From the NCBI GenBank assembly GCA_963924555.1, contig OZ004589.1, forward strand, positions 3,968,001-4,032,000: a stretch of DNA of 64,000 bases, given 5' to 3'. This stretch comes from Crambe crambe. Its lineage: Eukaryota; Porifera; Demospongiae; Poecilosclerida; Crambeidae. Of the stretch, positions 11,608 to 24,300 are shown one piece after another. The notes beneath the pieces were generated by a model. The model was not told where the DNA came from. It searched no databases and saw nothing but the letters and a program-made list of their open reading frames with translations. A program made the translations under genes and the position numbers. How positions within the stretch are numbered: the first letter of the stretch is position 1; each line of letters begins with the position of its first letter.

Positions 11608-12530
11608 ATGGAAAGTGTCGGATCATGCTGGATAAAACTATGTCAACAGCTTCTTGTAGTGAAGGAACAGGCTGAGAAATGGTGGATCTTTTTGCATGAT
11701 CATTATCAGGATAATAGAAGACATTACCACACACTCACTCACATCCGTGACATGCTGAATGACTGTGAAGGTGTTGAAAGCCAGATAAAAAATTATGGGG
11801 AGCTATGCTTGGCCATATTTTTCCACGAGTTAGTACCATATCCTAAGTGCATAAATTTCGTTTGAAATATATATTTTTTCCTTCTTATCCAGTGTTATAA
11901 TAATATGATCCAAAGGCAACTGATAATGAAGAGAAAAGTGCTGAAATTATTTATGAAGTTTGCCGAGGACTGTCTCAAAGTAAAACTAGTAGTAAAACTA
12001 GAATCATTAAAATAAAACCCTTTTTTTTTTTCAGAAGTCAACTGTAGTCCATCCAATAAAAGTCAAGGAAATGATTATAATGACAAAGCATCACTTTACA
12101 GATGCACATGCCAGTACTGAAGTGTATGTATGAGCAAGGTTCTAAAAATAATTTAAAATGCTTATTTTTATTAGTTTTGGAACAGAAGACGTTCATTACC
12201 TATTGGACTGTGATATGGGAAGGAGAGAAAAGGTAAATAGTAATAGCTGTTGTGCTCATCTGTCTATATTGGTACATGCAATAATGCAGTGTATGAGAAA
12301 TGTTCTGCAGCTATTCGTCAAGAATATGCTCACATTGACAACATAATATACTGTCAGAAAAGAGTGAAAGTAAGTTGGTACACACACACCTTTTATATAA
12401 TTATTATAAACAATTTCCATTTAGGTACTACAAGGTATTATCAGATCCCCTAAAATATTTGCAACTGAAACTTTTTATTAACTGTATGAAGATACAGCTA
12501 GATCCAATATTTGTCTTGAAATTGAATCTT
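11608..12530 (+). pseudogene. HD-domain metal-dependent phosphohydrolase, broken
   Basis: Resembles the COG4339-type predicted HD phosphohydrolases. Exon 1 (11608-11828) encodes RRHYHTLTHIRDML and LCLAIFFH. The HD Asp would form across a phase-2 splice (GA at 11827-11828 joined to T at 11893), followed by VI. The family's YDP.A.DNEE.SAE motif follows but out of frame after an ATA/ATAA insertion (about 11898-11906). Later pieces match the family: EDVHYLLDCDMGRR (about 12186), VYEKCSAAIRQEYAHIDN (about 12287), VLQGIIRSPKIFATETFY then a TAA stop and LYEDTA (about 12424-12500). A splice-phase mismatch at about 11980/12032, the frameshift and the stop suggest a pseudogene, but a sequencing error or an unseen intron could explain part of it. 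The real substrate of the family is not established. Confidence 0.65.
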
Positions 12531-12987
12531 TGGTAATGTGAAAGTAATGTTTATACAGAACTGAATTAAAAATGACAACTGATGATCACATGTCAACAGA
12601 AAATTATAATAATTATACAAGAAGTTTATACAGTACACATCAAATTGTTCATGATAGGGGGGAATAACCTGTGTTGCACCTTGTGCCAGTTAATACTCTC
12701 GCTGTCTCACTGAATTCGGCAACCTACACAATATCAATTCATGCATAATTATAATAAAGAGTAGTCTCATGATCAAGAAAGAATCCAGATGTATTCCAGA
12801 GGAAGGGGGAGGGAATATCATGGCTTCAAGATACGGGTTACATCCATGATTGTGCACATGATATTTGGAGCAGAGAAATACACCTGCAAGGTTGTGTTGA
12901 TAGAATAAAGGTGCTTCCTAGAGCCAAAGGAAGGTTGGCTAGACATTGAGAATTTCCTGAGGGGCTATAGACACATCACGTATCCAT
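12531..12987. other. Intergenic stretch between converging genes
   Basis: Lies between the 3' ends of the HD-domain gene and ULK3. No gene was recognised. Confidence 0.4.
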
Positions 12988-15301
12988 TCACTCCATTGCA
13001 AGGTCACAAAGTTTGAATTTTGAATACGCAGTGACAACATCCACATGTACCATCCTTTCCCTCCCCCTTCTTCCAAATGTCTGGCTGAGAAGCTTATAGT
13101 AATAAAATGAATTCAGAAAGACTGATACATTATAATCTAGGTTCAGCATACATTCACTTACGAGAGTCTGATGTTTCCGTGGCAGAGTTTGTAAGATAAC
13201 CAAGCAACCGCAGTCTTGACTTTTGCTATTATTTTTTCTCAAAATGAAAATGGCTATCAGAATGAAAGATGAATTCACATACCTTACTCAATAATAGAAC
13301 TTCTTCAGCTCTATCCAAATATAATTTAATCTAAGATACATATTAATAAGACAGTGATTATACCCAAATTGCACATACGTAGGAAGCCAGGTTGTCAGTA
13401 GTTGCATATGTACATATAACTAGGATTAATGCTTCACATGGCATAGTAATGAGGCAGACCAATTGATTTATATATATGAAGAGTATTTTTTTTCACAAAC
13501 AGTGTGTGGGCTAGGTTTACCCAATTATATGGTACATTTCCCCAGAATAATACAACTTACCTCTGATTTCAGTACTTTCTTATATTCAATAGAAGTAATT
13601 TCTAAAATAACGATTTTTACTAGTTGCACCATAAATTATATGCATATAATACCTTCTACCACAGGAATCAAAAGTTCCACTGCTTTTTGATAGAGGTCAA
13701 AGGCATGTCTAAAGTTTTTGCTGGCTTCTTCTTGCTCAGCCATGCTAGCCTTAATAAGTGCAGCTTTTACAGCTGAATTTTCAGTTTTTAAACGATCTAC
13801 AAAAAAAATTCAAATAAGAACTCTTCCTATCACATCAATATCATTCTAAAACCATCAGTTAATGATTGGTTTATCAAGTATTAAAATACCTAATAGCTTT
13901 TCTTACCCAACAGCTTTTCTTGCTTAAAATGTTGAAGAGAAGGTCGTTTTCTCCCCAAGATTTCTTTGAGATGTTCTGCTCTTTCAATATACTGTTCAAT
14001 CTATACAAAATCACAAATATAAGTGAGAATATACACAATAAGTGGTGAATGAGCTCAAGCCTGAGAGTGGAAGCCAAGAGTATTACATAATTCTCTGCAT
14101 TAGGGGGTAGGTTCTTGTAGCAGAGTCCTTACAAGAGAAATGCAGAGTATCGTGAGGTGAGCCTGATCTTATGCTTTATATATTAATTTTGTGTTTATTA
14201 TGGATGTGAGCTCAAAATCACCTTCATACTGGAAACTCAAAGTCACCTTGAGATGCTTGCAATTGCAAGTACTTCTTCCACCAATAAACTTTCTAAGTGC
14301 AATATGGTTTGATGCATTTGTGCATGTGCTTATTTGTGCTCGGGATGCATGTTCATACGTTATTTGCACAAAAAACGAAAGAAAAAAAACAACAAAAAAA
14401 AACTACAACAAATGCTGCACAGTGCAAAGAATGTACACATAAGTATACTCTCTGACTTGATTGTAACTGAGTCTTTACAGAACAATTTCTATTATGTGGC
14501 TAGTGGGTTCAGTGGCTTTAGAAACCATGACCTATGAAGAATATTGGCCAAAAGACCGTTCAAATTTCTCTTTCAAGATTGCTGTCAGTATAAAAGAGGA
14601 TAAGCTAGTGCTACTGCTGGGTGGCAAAATATTTTTAACCATCCTTCCATAGCACCAAAATATTGGCAACTATTTGGGACATCACCTAGATTTTCTGGGA
14701 TATAATTATTCCCACCAGATATACATTCTACAGTAATTCAACACACACCTTTATTCGTAATGCTTCTTTAGTAGATGAATCTTCTTCATCTACAGAAAAT
14801 AGGAACTCAATTCTTTCTTTGCTTATTCTAACTCACATTCCATAGCTGGTATGAAGTATTCTATAGCCTGCCTGTAGTTATCAAGAGCTGATTTGATATT
14901 TCCTTCAGAATCATCTGTAACAGCTTGTGTTACAAGTTCTCTCTTAGATATCAGAAAAAAGGTAACACATCTGAATAACTATACCAAAAATCTATCTTAC
15001 AGCTTTCAATAGAGATGATGGCCCAGGTACATGTTCCAGGTCAACAAAAGGATGATCAAAAAATTCTTCAAATGATATTCTCTTATTAGGATCTCTCTCC
15101 AGCAATCTGTGTAGTAAATCTCGGCACTCAACAGACACTGCAGGACTGGTTGGAATCTACAAGAGGCAAGTGATTAAAAAAAGGCATAATGTTCTATACT
15201 GCCAACCTTTATTGGTTCTTGATCCAAAACTTTCGATTCCAATTCCTCAACAGTTTTGGAAGCAAATGGTGCCATTCCAAAGAGAGTTTCTAGAATTATA
15301 G

Positions 15302-15347
<46 letters not shown>

Positions 15348-18300
15348 GTATGTAGAACTGATATCATATAACCTATACAAATATATACCATATAGGATAA
15401 CTCCAACAGACCAAAGATCAACAGTAGCATCATAAGTATGTCTTAACATTATTTCTGGAGCCTGCACAAAATTGAACGTTGTATCATACTTCACGGCTGG
15501 AAAAATTTACACACCATATAGAGTGGAGATCCTCTAAATGATTCTGCACTATCACCAGCACGCAAGTGTTGAGCCATTCCAAAATCTAAGGAGAAATATG
15601 TATATATGGTTTACCCTACTCATTCCTTTGCTATAATTATGGCACCTTCAAGAGTTAACATTAACGCATGTGAAAAAATTTTTGCATTACATTTCAGATA
15701 CTGAAATGACATACTTTTTGACTTCTACTTTGCTTTAATACTTGTAGTTAAGGCAGATGCTCTAAGAAGTTCTAAGAATGTTACTTCAGTGATTTCAACA
15801 CTCTCTATTAAACAACTTATTTTGAAAGTGTGAGTTTACCTGCAATTTTTAAAATGGGCCTTCCATCCCCAGATAATAGGAGGTTTTGAGGTTTCAGATC
15901 CATGTGTGCTATACCCTTTTTATACAGAAACTGGAGGGCAAGACCTAAAATAAAGCATGACTATTATAAGGGTCAGATGGCAGTTAAATTCAAAGTATAA
16001 TCTTTAATAAAAAATACATTCTATGTACACAATGAAAGATCAGCAAGTAACTTGAACCCAGGTGCTTCAACCAATACAAGTGCTTTCAATCCAAGCACTC
16101 TGCCCAGAGGTTGCAAGTGGTAAAGACATGGCATAAGAGCAAAAGCAGAAAATTAACAGAGATAGTGATAGAAAGAGTGTGGGCACTGCTGTCTTTTGGG
16201 GCAGTATAATGAAGCTGCACAACATCAATTTATAGGTAGGTTCCCCTCTCTACTCAAATCAATAACCAAAATGAGCATCAGAAATTTTATTATGTGCATA
16301 CAAAAAAGTGATTGCTCTCTCAATCTCATATTGGTCAGCAATGACAATCTTCGATATAATTACACAACGATAATAGGTATGCTTTGCTACTCCATAATTA
16401 CTCAGTGTGGTCCACAGTTCCAATAAACACTGCCTGGGTAACTTGTGTACATAATTATATTGATAGCCAACTATGATAAGTATACCTAACTGTCTCAAAA
16501 ATTTTCTTGCATCTTTTTCACTTAAGACAGTTTTATTTTTGATGAAAGTGAAGAGATCACCTCCACTGCAATACTCCATGATTAAATAGATGTATTTATC
16601 ATCCCACTGAAACATCATAAAATAGAAATTAGTAAACAGGACATACTGATTAATTTGAAAAATGAAGGTTAATGGTACATTAACCGGAGTTAATAGAAGG
16701 AGGCTCCTGGGGTGGCAGCTAAAAAAAAAAGAAGAAGAAGAGAGATTTGTAATAATAAAATACTACCGCCCGCGCGTGCATGCAATATTCAGTGCGCATG
16801 CGCCTCAGGACGTCAGTGCATGCGGCTCTGGAAGAGAAGGCCATTTGGGATTGCATAGTATCTGTGTCAATCCGTCGCGCTCTCAGGACTCGAGCTACTA
16901 TTTCCATCCTAAAAGATCAAGATCAGAACCACATTGGCTTAATAGACAGATGTCTGGAGGGGAGTCACCGAACGCTGATCAAACACCCCCTGTCTTCTCC
17001 CAAGAGCAGCAAGCATGGCTAGACCAGTTCTTGACAGCCCGCATGGGAAGGAATGCCACATCAACTACAACTACGGATGGTCCAACCCCAACCCAAACAC
17101 CTGGCAACGTGGGTAAGTATGATCATACCCCCTCAGCTGAGAGGCTAGCTATTTAACAAACCTTAGTGGGCCCACAACACCCCTGATCTCTGTATCAACA
17201 ACAGCAACTAACTGACCAATAGACCCACAAGGTACACGTATATGTAGATACAATAATAGGAAAGATGCACATAAATAAAATACTCCTGTCATCATCCAAT
17301 AATGATAGTCTCCTATGAGGGGCCCAGCACCATATACAATTGGCTCCCAGCAATGGACCCCTCAACAGCATTCAATAGGGGGCAGCAGACAATGGTGGGC
17401 AGATGCCCCCCCCCCCCCAGCTGCATACAACAGTGGGCGTGTGGCCCCAGCAGCATACAACAACAACGGTTGGCATGTGCCCCCCCCCCCCCCCCCTCAG
17501 CAGCATACAATACAATGGTGGGCATGTGGCCCAGCAGCATACAACAACAACAGTGGGCAGGTGCCCCCCCCCCCCCCCAGGAGCATGCAATGGTGGGCGT
17601 GTGGCCCCAGCAGCATACAATGGTGGGCATGTGGCCCTAGCAGCATACAATGGTGGGCATGTGGCCCCCAGCGCAGCATACAACGGTGGGCGAGTTGCCC
17701 CAGCAGCTTACAACGGTGGGCGTGGCCAGCAGCATACAATGGTGGGCGGGCCCCAGCAGCATACAACGGTGGGCGTGTTGCCACAGCAGCTTACAATGGT
17801 GGGCATGTGACACCCCCCCCCCCCCCCCCCCCAACAGCAAACAATGGTGGACGGGTGGCCCAAGGAGCACACATGATGGGCGGGTGCCCCCTTGCAGCAT
17901 ATGATGATGGGCAGGTGCCTCCGACAGCATACAAGGAGGGCGGGTGCCCCCAGCAGCTTATAATAGTGGGCATGTGGCCCCCAATAGCATATGATGGGGG
18001 CAGGTGGCCCAGGCATCACGCATGATGGGCGGGCGGCCCCCAACAGCATACAATGAAGGCATGTGGCCCCCAGTAGCATGACACTGTGTGGCATCACAGC
18101 CTACCCACATAATTGATGCTACTCCCATCCTCTTACAGGCTTAGGCATGACCCCACCAGCTGCAGCATTACCGGATGTGCCCACAATTGAGGGAGGAGAT
18201 ATCACGGCACCCATCATCTCCACTGGGGCAGACAATACTCCTACCACCCCACAACAAATCACCCTCCTGGGAATGTCCCTCCCAGCCAAACTCCAGAAAA

Positions 18301-21300
18301 AGATCCTGGACTTGGAGTTCATTGAGATGTCCGAACTCCTCCCCGACACATGGAGGCAACAGGACGAGGACACTAAGTGCTGCCAAGCAAGGAAATCCTT
18401 GAGGAGGGGACCAGTAAATGACATTCTAGTATGGACAGAATGCTACTCCACACTGGTGGCTGTTCTGTCATCTAGGTTCCCTAAACAGACGCCACAATTG
18501 ATGGCATACCAGCGGACCATCGTGCTAGCTCAACGGACATTCGTGGGAGAGGGCTGGATAGTGTATGACACATGCTATAGGCGGAAGGCAGGAGTGTCAA
18601 AGTCACTAAACTGGGGAGACATAGACTTCACCCTGTACAATGAGACCTTCATGGGAAGGGCGAAAGCCTTGGCCCGATGCTGATATTGCGCGAGTGAATT
18701 ACATGGCTCTCACGAGTGTGTCTACGCCCCGATACAAAACCAAAGCACTGGGAACAACCCCCAGCATTGGACCCGGCCACCTCCCCGCAATCAGACAGCA
18801 GTGTGTCAACTCTTTAATGGGCGTACAAGCAATTGGTGCACATTTAACCCATGCAAGTATGCCCACATCTGCTCTGACTGCAGGGGCCGTCATCCGGTTT
18901 CTACATGCCGAAGAGGAAGTAGGCAGCAGACTGACAGCCGGCACAGATCTCGTTCACCAAACCCTGTTACCACTAGAAGAAGTAGAGCCGAATGATCAGT
19001 CAATGAACAGAACTGTAGGTAGTGATAATCATAGATAGATTTTCCGCCACAAGGCGTGATCACCCACCACTAGGTGGGTTCCAAATGATTCATGCAATCA
19101 CACACCTTATGTAACCTTTTACTATGTTATGAATAATTATGATCATAATTATCATGCAATTTGGGGGGTAGCAAATCATGGGTCCCATCCTTGCACTCTG
19201 ATTGCAGGTCCAGAGGGAGCATACATCTACACCAGCGACCTTTGAATACCAACACACATCGGATGGCGTCCGAACCAAGGCTCGCACAGATAAAAACTCC
19301 ACTCAACCTGGGAGCATGGGCTCAGAACCTTCGCAGGCACCCAGATAAGGATTATGTCCACTATAGCCTCAATGGGATCGAACACGGTTTTCAGATAGGA
19401 GTGTATGACAGTTGCTCACTCCACTCAGCAAGCCAAAACATGCTATCTGCAAAGCAAAACCCAGAAGTGATAGAGGACTATTTGTCCAAGGAAAATACAG
19501 CAGGCAATATTCTGGGTCCTTTCACTGCAGGGACTGCACCAAGGGTCCATATTAATAGGTTTGGGGTTATTCCCAAGAGACATCAACCTGGAAAGTGGAG
19601 ACTCATAACTGATCTCTCCTTTCCAGAGGGGAACAGCATCAATGATGTGATAAACCCGGACATGTGGGGCTGATCTTAGGCCGAAAGGTAGCATTCCATC
19701 TACAAAGATTTGATCCTTTCATCTCATGCCTAGCCATTGCCAGTCGTAAGCACAGATGGGGATGAGCCGGTAGGCGGACTTGATGTCAATCTTGGCTATG
19801 AGTGCTCCCTGCAATGGCTGTTTTGGCTACAGTTTCCACTGTGATGTACGTCAAAGATCTTCAATGCCCTTGCTGACGGCCTGGAATGGATTGTGGCACA
19901 GAGAGGCGTGGAATTCATCTTCCACTATCTGGACAACTACGCAATTGTTGGCCCCTGTTTGTCAGAAGGCATTGGATACCCTAGCAGCCATCTGCAAGGA
20001 GCTCGGAGTCCCTCTTGCCCCTGAGAAGCAAGATGGCCCCAGCACGCTGATAACTTTCCTGGGGATACTCATCGATACGATCAAACAAGAACTCAGGCTC
20101 CCCAAAGACAAGTTGAGAAGGTTACTGGAGACAGTGTCACAGTGGGAGGGTAAGAAAACATGCACACGTCGAGAACTGGAATCCCTCATAGGGACGCTCC
20201 ATCATGCATGCAAAGTCATCCCCGCTGGTCGCTCTTTCATGAGACGGGCAATTGAACTGCTAAGCGTAGCAAGACGGAGGCACCACCACATCCGGCTCAA
20301 CAAGGAGATCAGATCAGACCTCGCATGGTGGAAAGTCTTTGCATCCAACTGGAATGGGGCCTCTCTAGTCACCCATAGTAACAGTGAACAGATCCACATG
20401 ACATCGGATGCATCCAGATCATGGGGGTATGGGGCGTGGCATGGGTCCAAGTGGTTCCAACTGCCCTGAGCGAAGGAGCTAATCCCGATCATTGCGGCAA
20501 CAGCGATATGGGGACACAACTGGAAGGGGAAAAGGGTTGTCTCCCACTGCGACAATAATTATGGCAGTGGTGGCGGCGATTAACAGCCGCTATGCCAAAG
20601 ACACACAGTTGATGCACATGCTAAGATGCCTATTTTTATTGAAGCCCACCATCAATTTTCGGTATCAGCAGTACACATTCCAGGAGCCCAAAACACCCTG
20701 GCAGACAATCTGTCCAGGATCTTTTCTTGCCAAAGTCCAACACTGGGACCCTGATCCTTCTACCATTCCCCCCTCCCTCATGCAGTGGCTACTTCACCCA
20801 CAACTGGACTGGACCTCTCCCAACTGGATGGCACTGTTCAGTTCTTCTGTGCTAAAGGAATAGCCCCCTCCACGCATCGCACCTATCAGTCAGCTCTACG
20901 TAAATTTTCTAATTTTTGCTCTCAGTATAATATTGTATCATCTTTCCCTGTATCAGAGGCTATTTTATGCTACTATGCAGCATCACAGAAACTATCACCA
21001 CAAACCATAAAAACCTATTTGGCAGGAATAAGACACATGCAAATTACGCTGGGGTTACCGGAGCCAAAAGAGTTCTCCTCACTGCCTAGGCTGAGATTGG
21101 TTCAGTCAGGCATAAAGAGGGTGCACGCCCACAATCCACCAGAGTCATCTCGAATAAGATTACCAATCACGCCAGCAGTGTTACGTCAGCTACATACCCT
21201 CTGGTCGACAAGAGCAGCAGACCCTGATATTGTAATGCTCTGGGCAGCAGCTGTCATGTGCTTTTTCAGTTTCTTCTGGTCGGGGGAACTCACTATACCA

Positions 21301-24300
21301 TCACAGAATGCCTATGATCAAGCAAAGCACCTGAGTTGGGGGGACGTGGCAGTGGACAGCATTCACTCACCGAAGATGTTGAAGGTTAAATTAAAACAGT
21401 CCAAAATAGACCAATTACGCCAGGGTGTGGAAGTTTTCATAGGAAAAACAGGCTGCTCGCTATCCCCAGTCGCAGCAACATTGGCATACATGGCAATTAG
21501 AGGAAGCCATCCTGGTCATTTTTCCAATTTGGGGACCAGAAACCCCTCACCAAAGGGATATTCACTGACAGGATCAGGTCAGGCTTACACACAGCAGCAG
21601 CAAGAGCAGGTGTCGAGGACTCCACCATCCGAATGATGGGAAGATGGAGCAGCTCAGCATTCCTGATCTACATTCGTACTCCGCGGGAAGAACTGGCCAG
21701 CATCTCAGTCAATATAGCCCGAACATAACTCATGGACGACACCCCCTATAGCTAGCAATAAATCACTACAGTACAGATATAAAAAATAAATAAATAAATA
21801 AATTTAAAAATAGAAAAAAAGGTGAGAGAGAAAAGGGTGCTGATCTTCTCTTGGAGGGAAAGATGTGAGCAACTGACCCACATCTTTCTCTGGACGAAGT
21901 TCCTCCAAGAGAGGATCAAAAAACAGGGATAATTGTGGCAAGGAGATGCCACAAAACAGTAGTTGGGCTAGTATAGTGCGAAGCAGTGCTAATGGGAGCT
22001 AAAAGGTGTCAATTGGGGCTAGAGCACTGCAAGTCACTGACTAATGGGGGTCTAACTAGCTAGTTAGCACAAAGAGCCAATGTCAGGCATTATGTCAAAG
22101 GGCCAATAATAGGTGCTAACTAGTACCAGGGGATAATACCACCATGTCCAGGGGCCTCCTCCCAAATAACTCCAATATCTTTCTAGTTATTATATCTAAA
22201 ATACCACAACTGAGATTAACAAGCCTCAAACTCCTGGAATGTTTCCTCAAGATTGGTTGTGTTTAAGAAGGCTTGCTTGTACAACTTGGAGTTTGAGTAC
22301 CTGGATGCATATGCAGCTAGCTAGAGCATAACTATAGCATGAATATTCCTTGCAGTGCAAAAAAAATTCCCAACGCATTGAAATGTAGGGATAATTGTAA
22401 TTGGGGCAAGCCTGAGCAAGCCCCACACTAGCAATTAGGCTGAGGATCATATCATACATTCTAAACACGATTTTTGTTGATATACAATTGCACATAAGCA
22501 GTATTGCTGCAAGATAACACTGAGTTTGCCAGGGAGCTCAACCTCCCTTTGGAATGTCTCAGGAAGTGAGGGATAGTATACAGGATTGAGAAAAACAGCT
22601 GAATAAAGACAGGCCAGATCAAGAAAGTTCATAGGTTTGACTGGATAGCTTGAGCCTATCAAATAGAAGGTATGAGACAGCTAATGAGAGGGAGGCCAGG
22701 TTGGAGACTTGAAATCATTGCTGAAATAGTCTTTCAGGTCATAACGTCCTGTCCTGTATGTTGCTAGGCTATAACCCAGTTGTATGCGCACGCCTGATGA
22801 AAGCACCCATAACTGATACATGCTTCTTGGAACTATCATTATTGTAATTTCCCAGGTGCAGGTCAATTTGAATGACTGATTTGACTGAGTAACAACAAAA
22901 ATAAAAACAAACAACCAAACAAAAAAATTAATATGCAGAAATATGAAACCAGGCTTGCCCCTGTATTTCTCTAGTAATCATGCAGAGGTGGGGCATCCCT
23001 ACAAGGGTGGTATGGTTACTAAACTGCAAGGAAGGTTGATTGATCAGAACCAGAGAATATCCATACCTCAAAATCTTTCAACTTCACTATATGTTCATGA
23101 TCCAGTGCTTTCATTACTTCTATCTCAGTAAATAAGTTCTCAGTAGTTAGTTTTGTGAGTCTAATTCGTTGTATACACTTGACAGCTACAATTTCTTCAT
23201 GATCACTCTGCATGTTAAAATTTACAGAGATACCCTAATACAGTGCCAGAGATACTGGGGGTCAGGGACATGTATGCTTTTTTTCTTACCTATCATGCTA
23301 TGCTCCAATGCTTTACATTTTCCCCTATTATGCCCCATAACATGGCCTATTATGCCTCTATTATTTAGTGTTTATTATAATGTAACATTATGCTAGCCTC
23401 CAAATAGTCTTCTAGGGTGTTATATTGTTTAGTTCCAAATGAATTGTTTAAAAAGTAAAAAACACCATTCAGCAGCTGCTGAAGATGGCTGCATGAGCAA
23501 TGCTTTCTTCAATGATGTGATTCATTTTCATTACACATCATAAACACTGCCTAATTATGCCAGCATTATTATGCCTGCTTTGAAATTTAACCTATCATGC
23601 CAAAAATTATGCTGGCATAATTTACATGTTCCTAACGGGGGGGGGGGGGGGGGGGGGGGGCACTATTTGAACCTGAGATACCACCAATATGGTTAGTCTC
23701 ACAAGCCACACCCCCACCAACACAAGGAAGGAGAGGGTCTGGTGACGCTGGTTGAACTTTTCTGGCAAACCGGATACAGAATTCAAATTCTATTTCCTGT
23801 GTTTTCATGTGACTTGATGACGTAGTTCGTGGCGAGGCGTATCAATCAATCTTAGCAATGTAAAGCCCAAAGGGCATATGCAAAATAAACGGGGGGAAAA
23901 AGAATGTCAAGTGACTGAGGGAGGCTACTCAGGTGTAACATAAAAATGATTTATAACAAGTGATAAGTCAGGTTCTGATGATGACAGAGCAGAGAGGATC
24001 CTGTCCACATTCATGAGGGAGGAGTGAGTTGTGATATAGTGTTCAAAGTACGAATTTCCCTGAAAATATTGAAAAATATTGATCTTACAGAACATAAGGG
24101 TTGGATGAAAAAAAAACTAGAATCACTTTTGTTGTACAATTATTAAAGGCATGGCTAGTAGTGTTCCATTTGTAGCATCAATGTGTTATCACATATGTCA
24201 CAGCAGTAGAATGGATCTAATGTAAGTTCATCCAAGTTAAAGTCATCAAAATTTCTTAATAGTAGTTCACGTCTGCAAGTGACAGAATTCTGGCAATATT

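Larger units (their letters stand above)
16950..18995 (+). pseudogene. DIRS gag-like ORF interrupted by an intron
   Basis: Exon 1 (16950-17112) starts at [11 protein letters not shown] and ends in phase 1 at a perfect GTAAGT donor. Exon 2 begins at 18139 after CTTACAG and continues in frame through [53 protein letters not shown] and GKTLNWGD-like sequence (read here as [18 protein letters not shown]). A TGA at 18681 interrupts a first Cys/His motif (ARC[16 protein letters not shown]). A second Cys-rich part, [20 protein letters not shown] then [13 protein letters not shown], ends in an Arg/Ser-rich tail at the TGA at 18993. Cys/His knuckles and the basic tail fit an RNA-binding gag. The family comparison is from memory. 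Confidence 0.75.
16950..21729 (+). mobile_element. DIRS-type tyrosine-recombinase retrotransposon in ULK3 intron 2
   Basis: Carries, in DIRS order, a gag-like ORF with zinc-knuckle cysteines, reverse transcriptase, RNase H and a tyrosine recombinase, and no integrase. It is antisense to ULK3. Its coding parts show in-frame stops, an inverted segment in the RT, and a lost catalytic arginine and HxxR box, so this copy is dead. Coordinates span only the recognisable coding region; terminal repeats and the internal complementary region typical of DIRS were not resolved, so true ends lie outside this span but inside the intron (16607-23066). Confidence 0.88.

Noticed and set aside
12988-13278. Minus-strand ORF of 96 codons as a separate gene
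   Set aside because: Most of it precedes a possible ULK3 terminal exon; there is no independent motif or start context.
17302-18097. Several overlapping ORFs of 80-236 codons on both strands rich in AYNGG or HHCML-type repeats
   Set aside because: They are open only because the minisatellite lacks stops in many registers; the array lies between a matched splice donor and acceptor.
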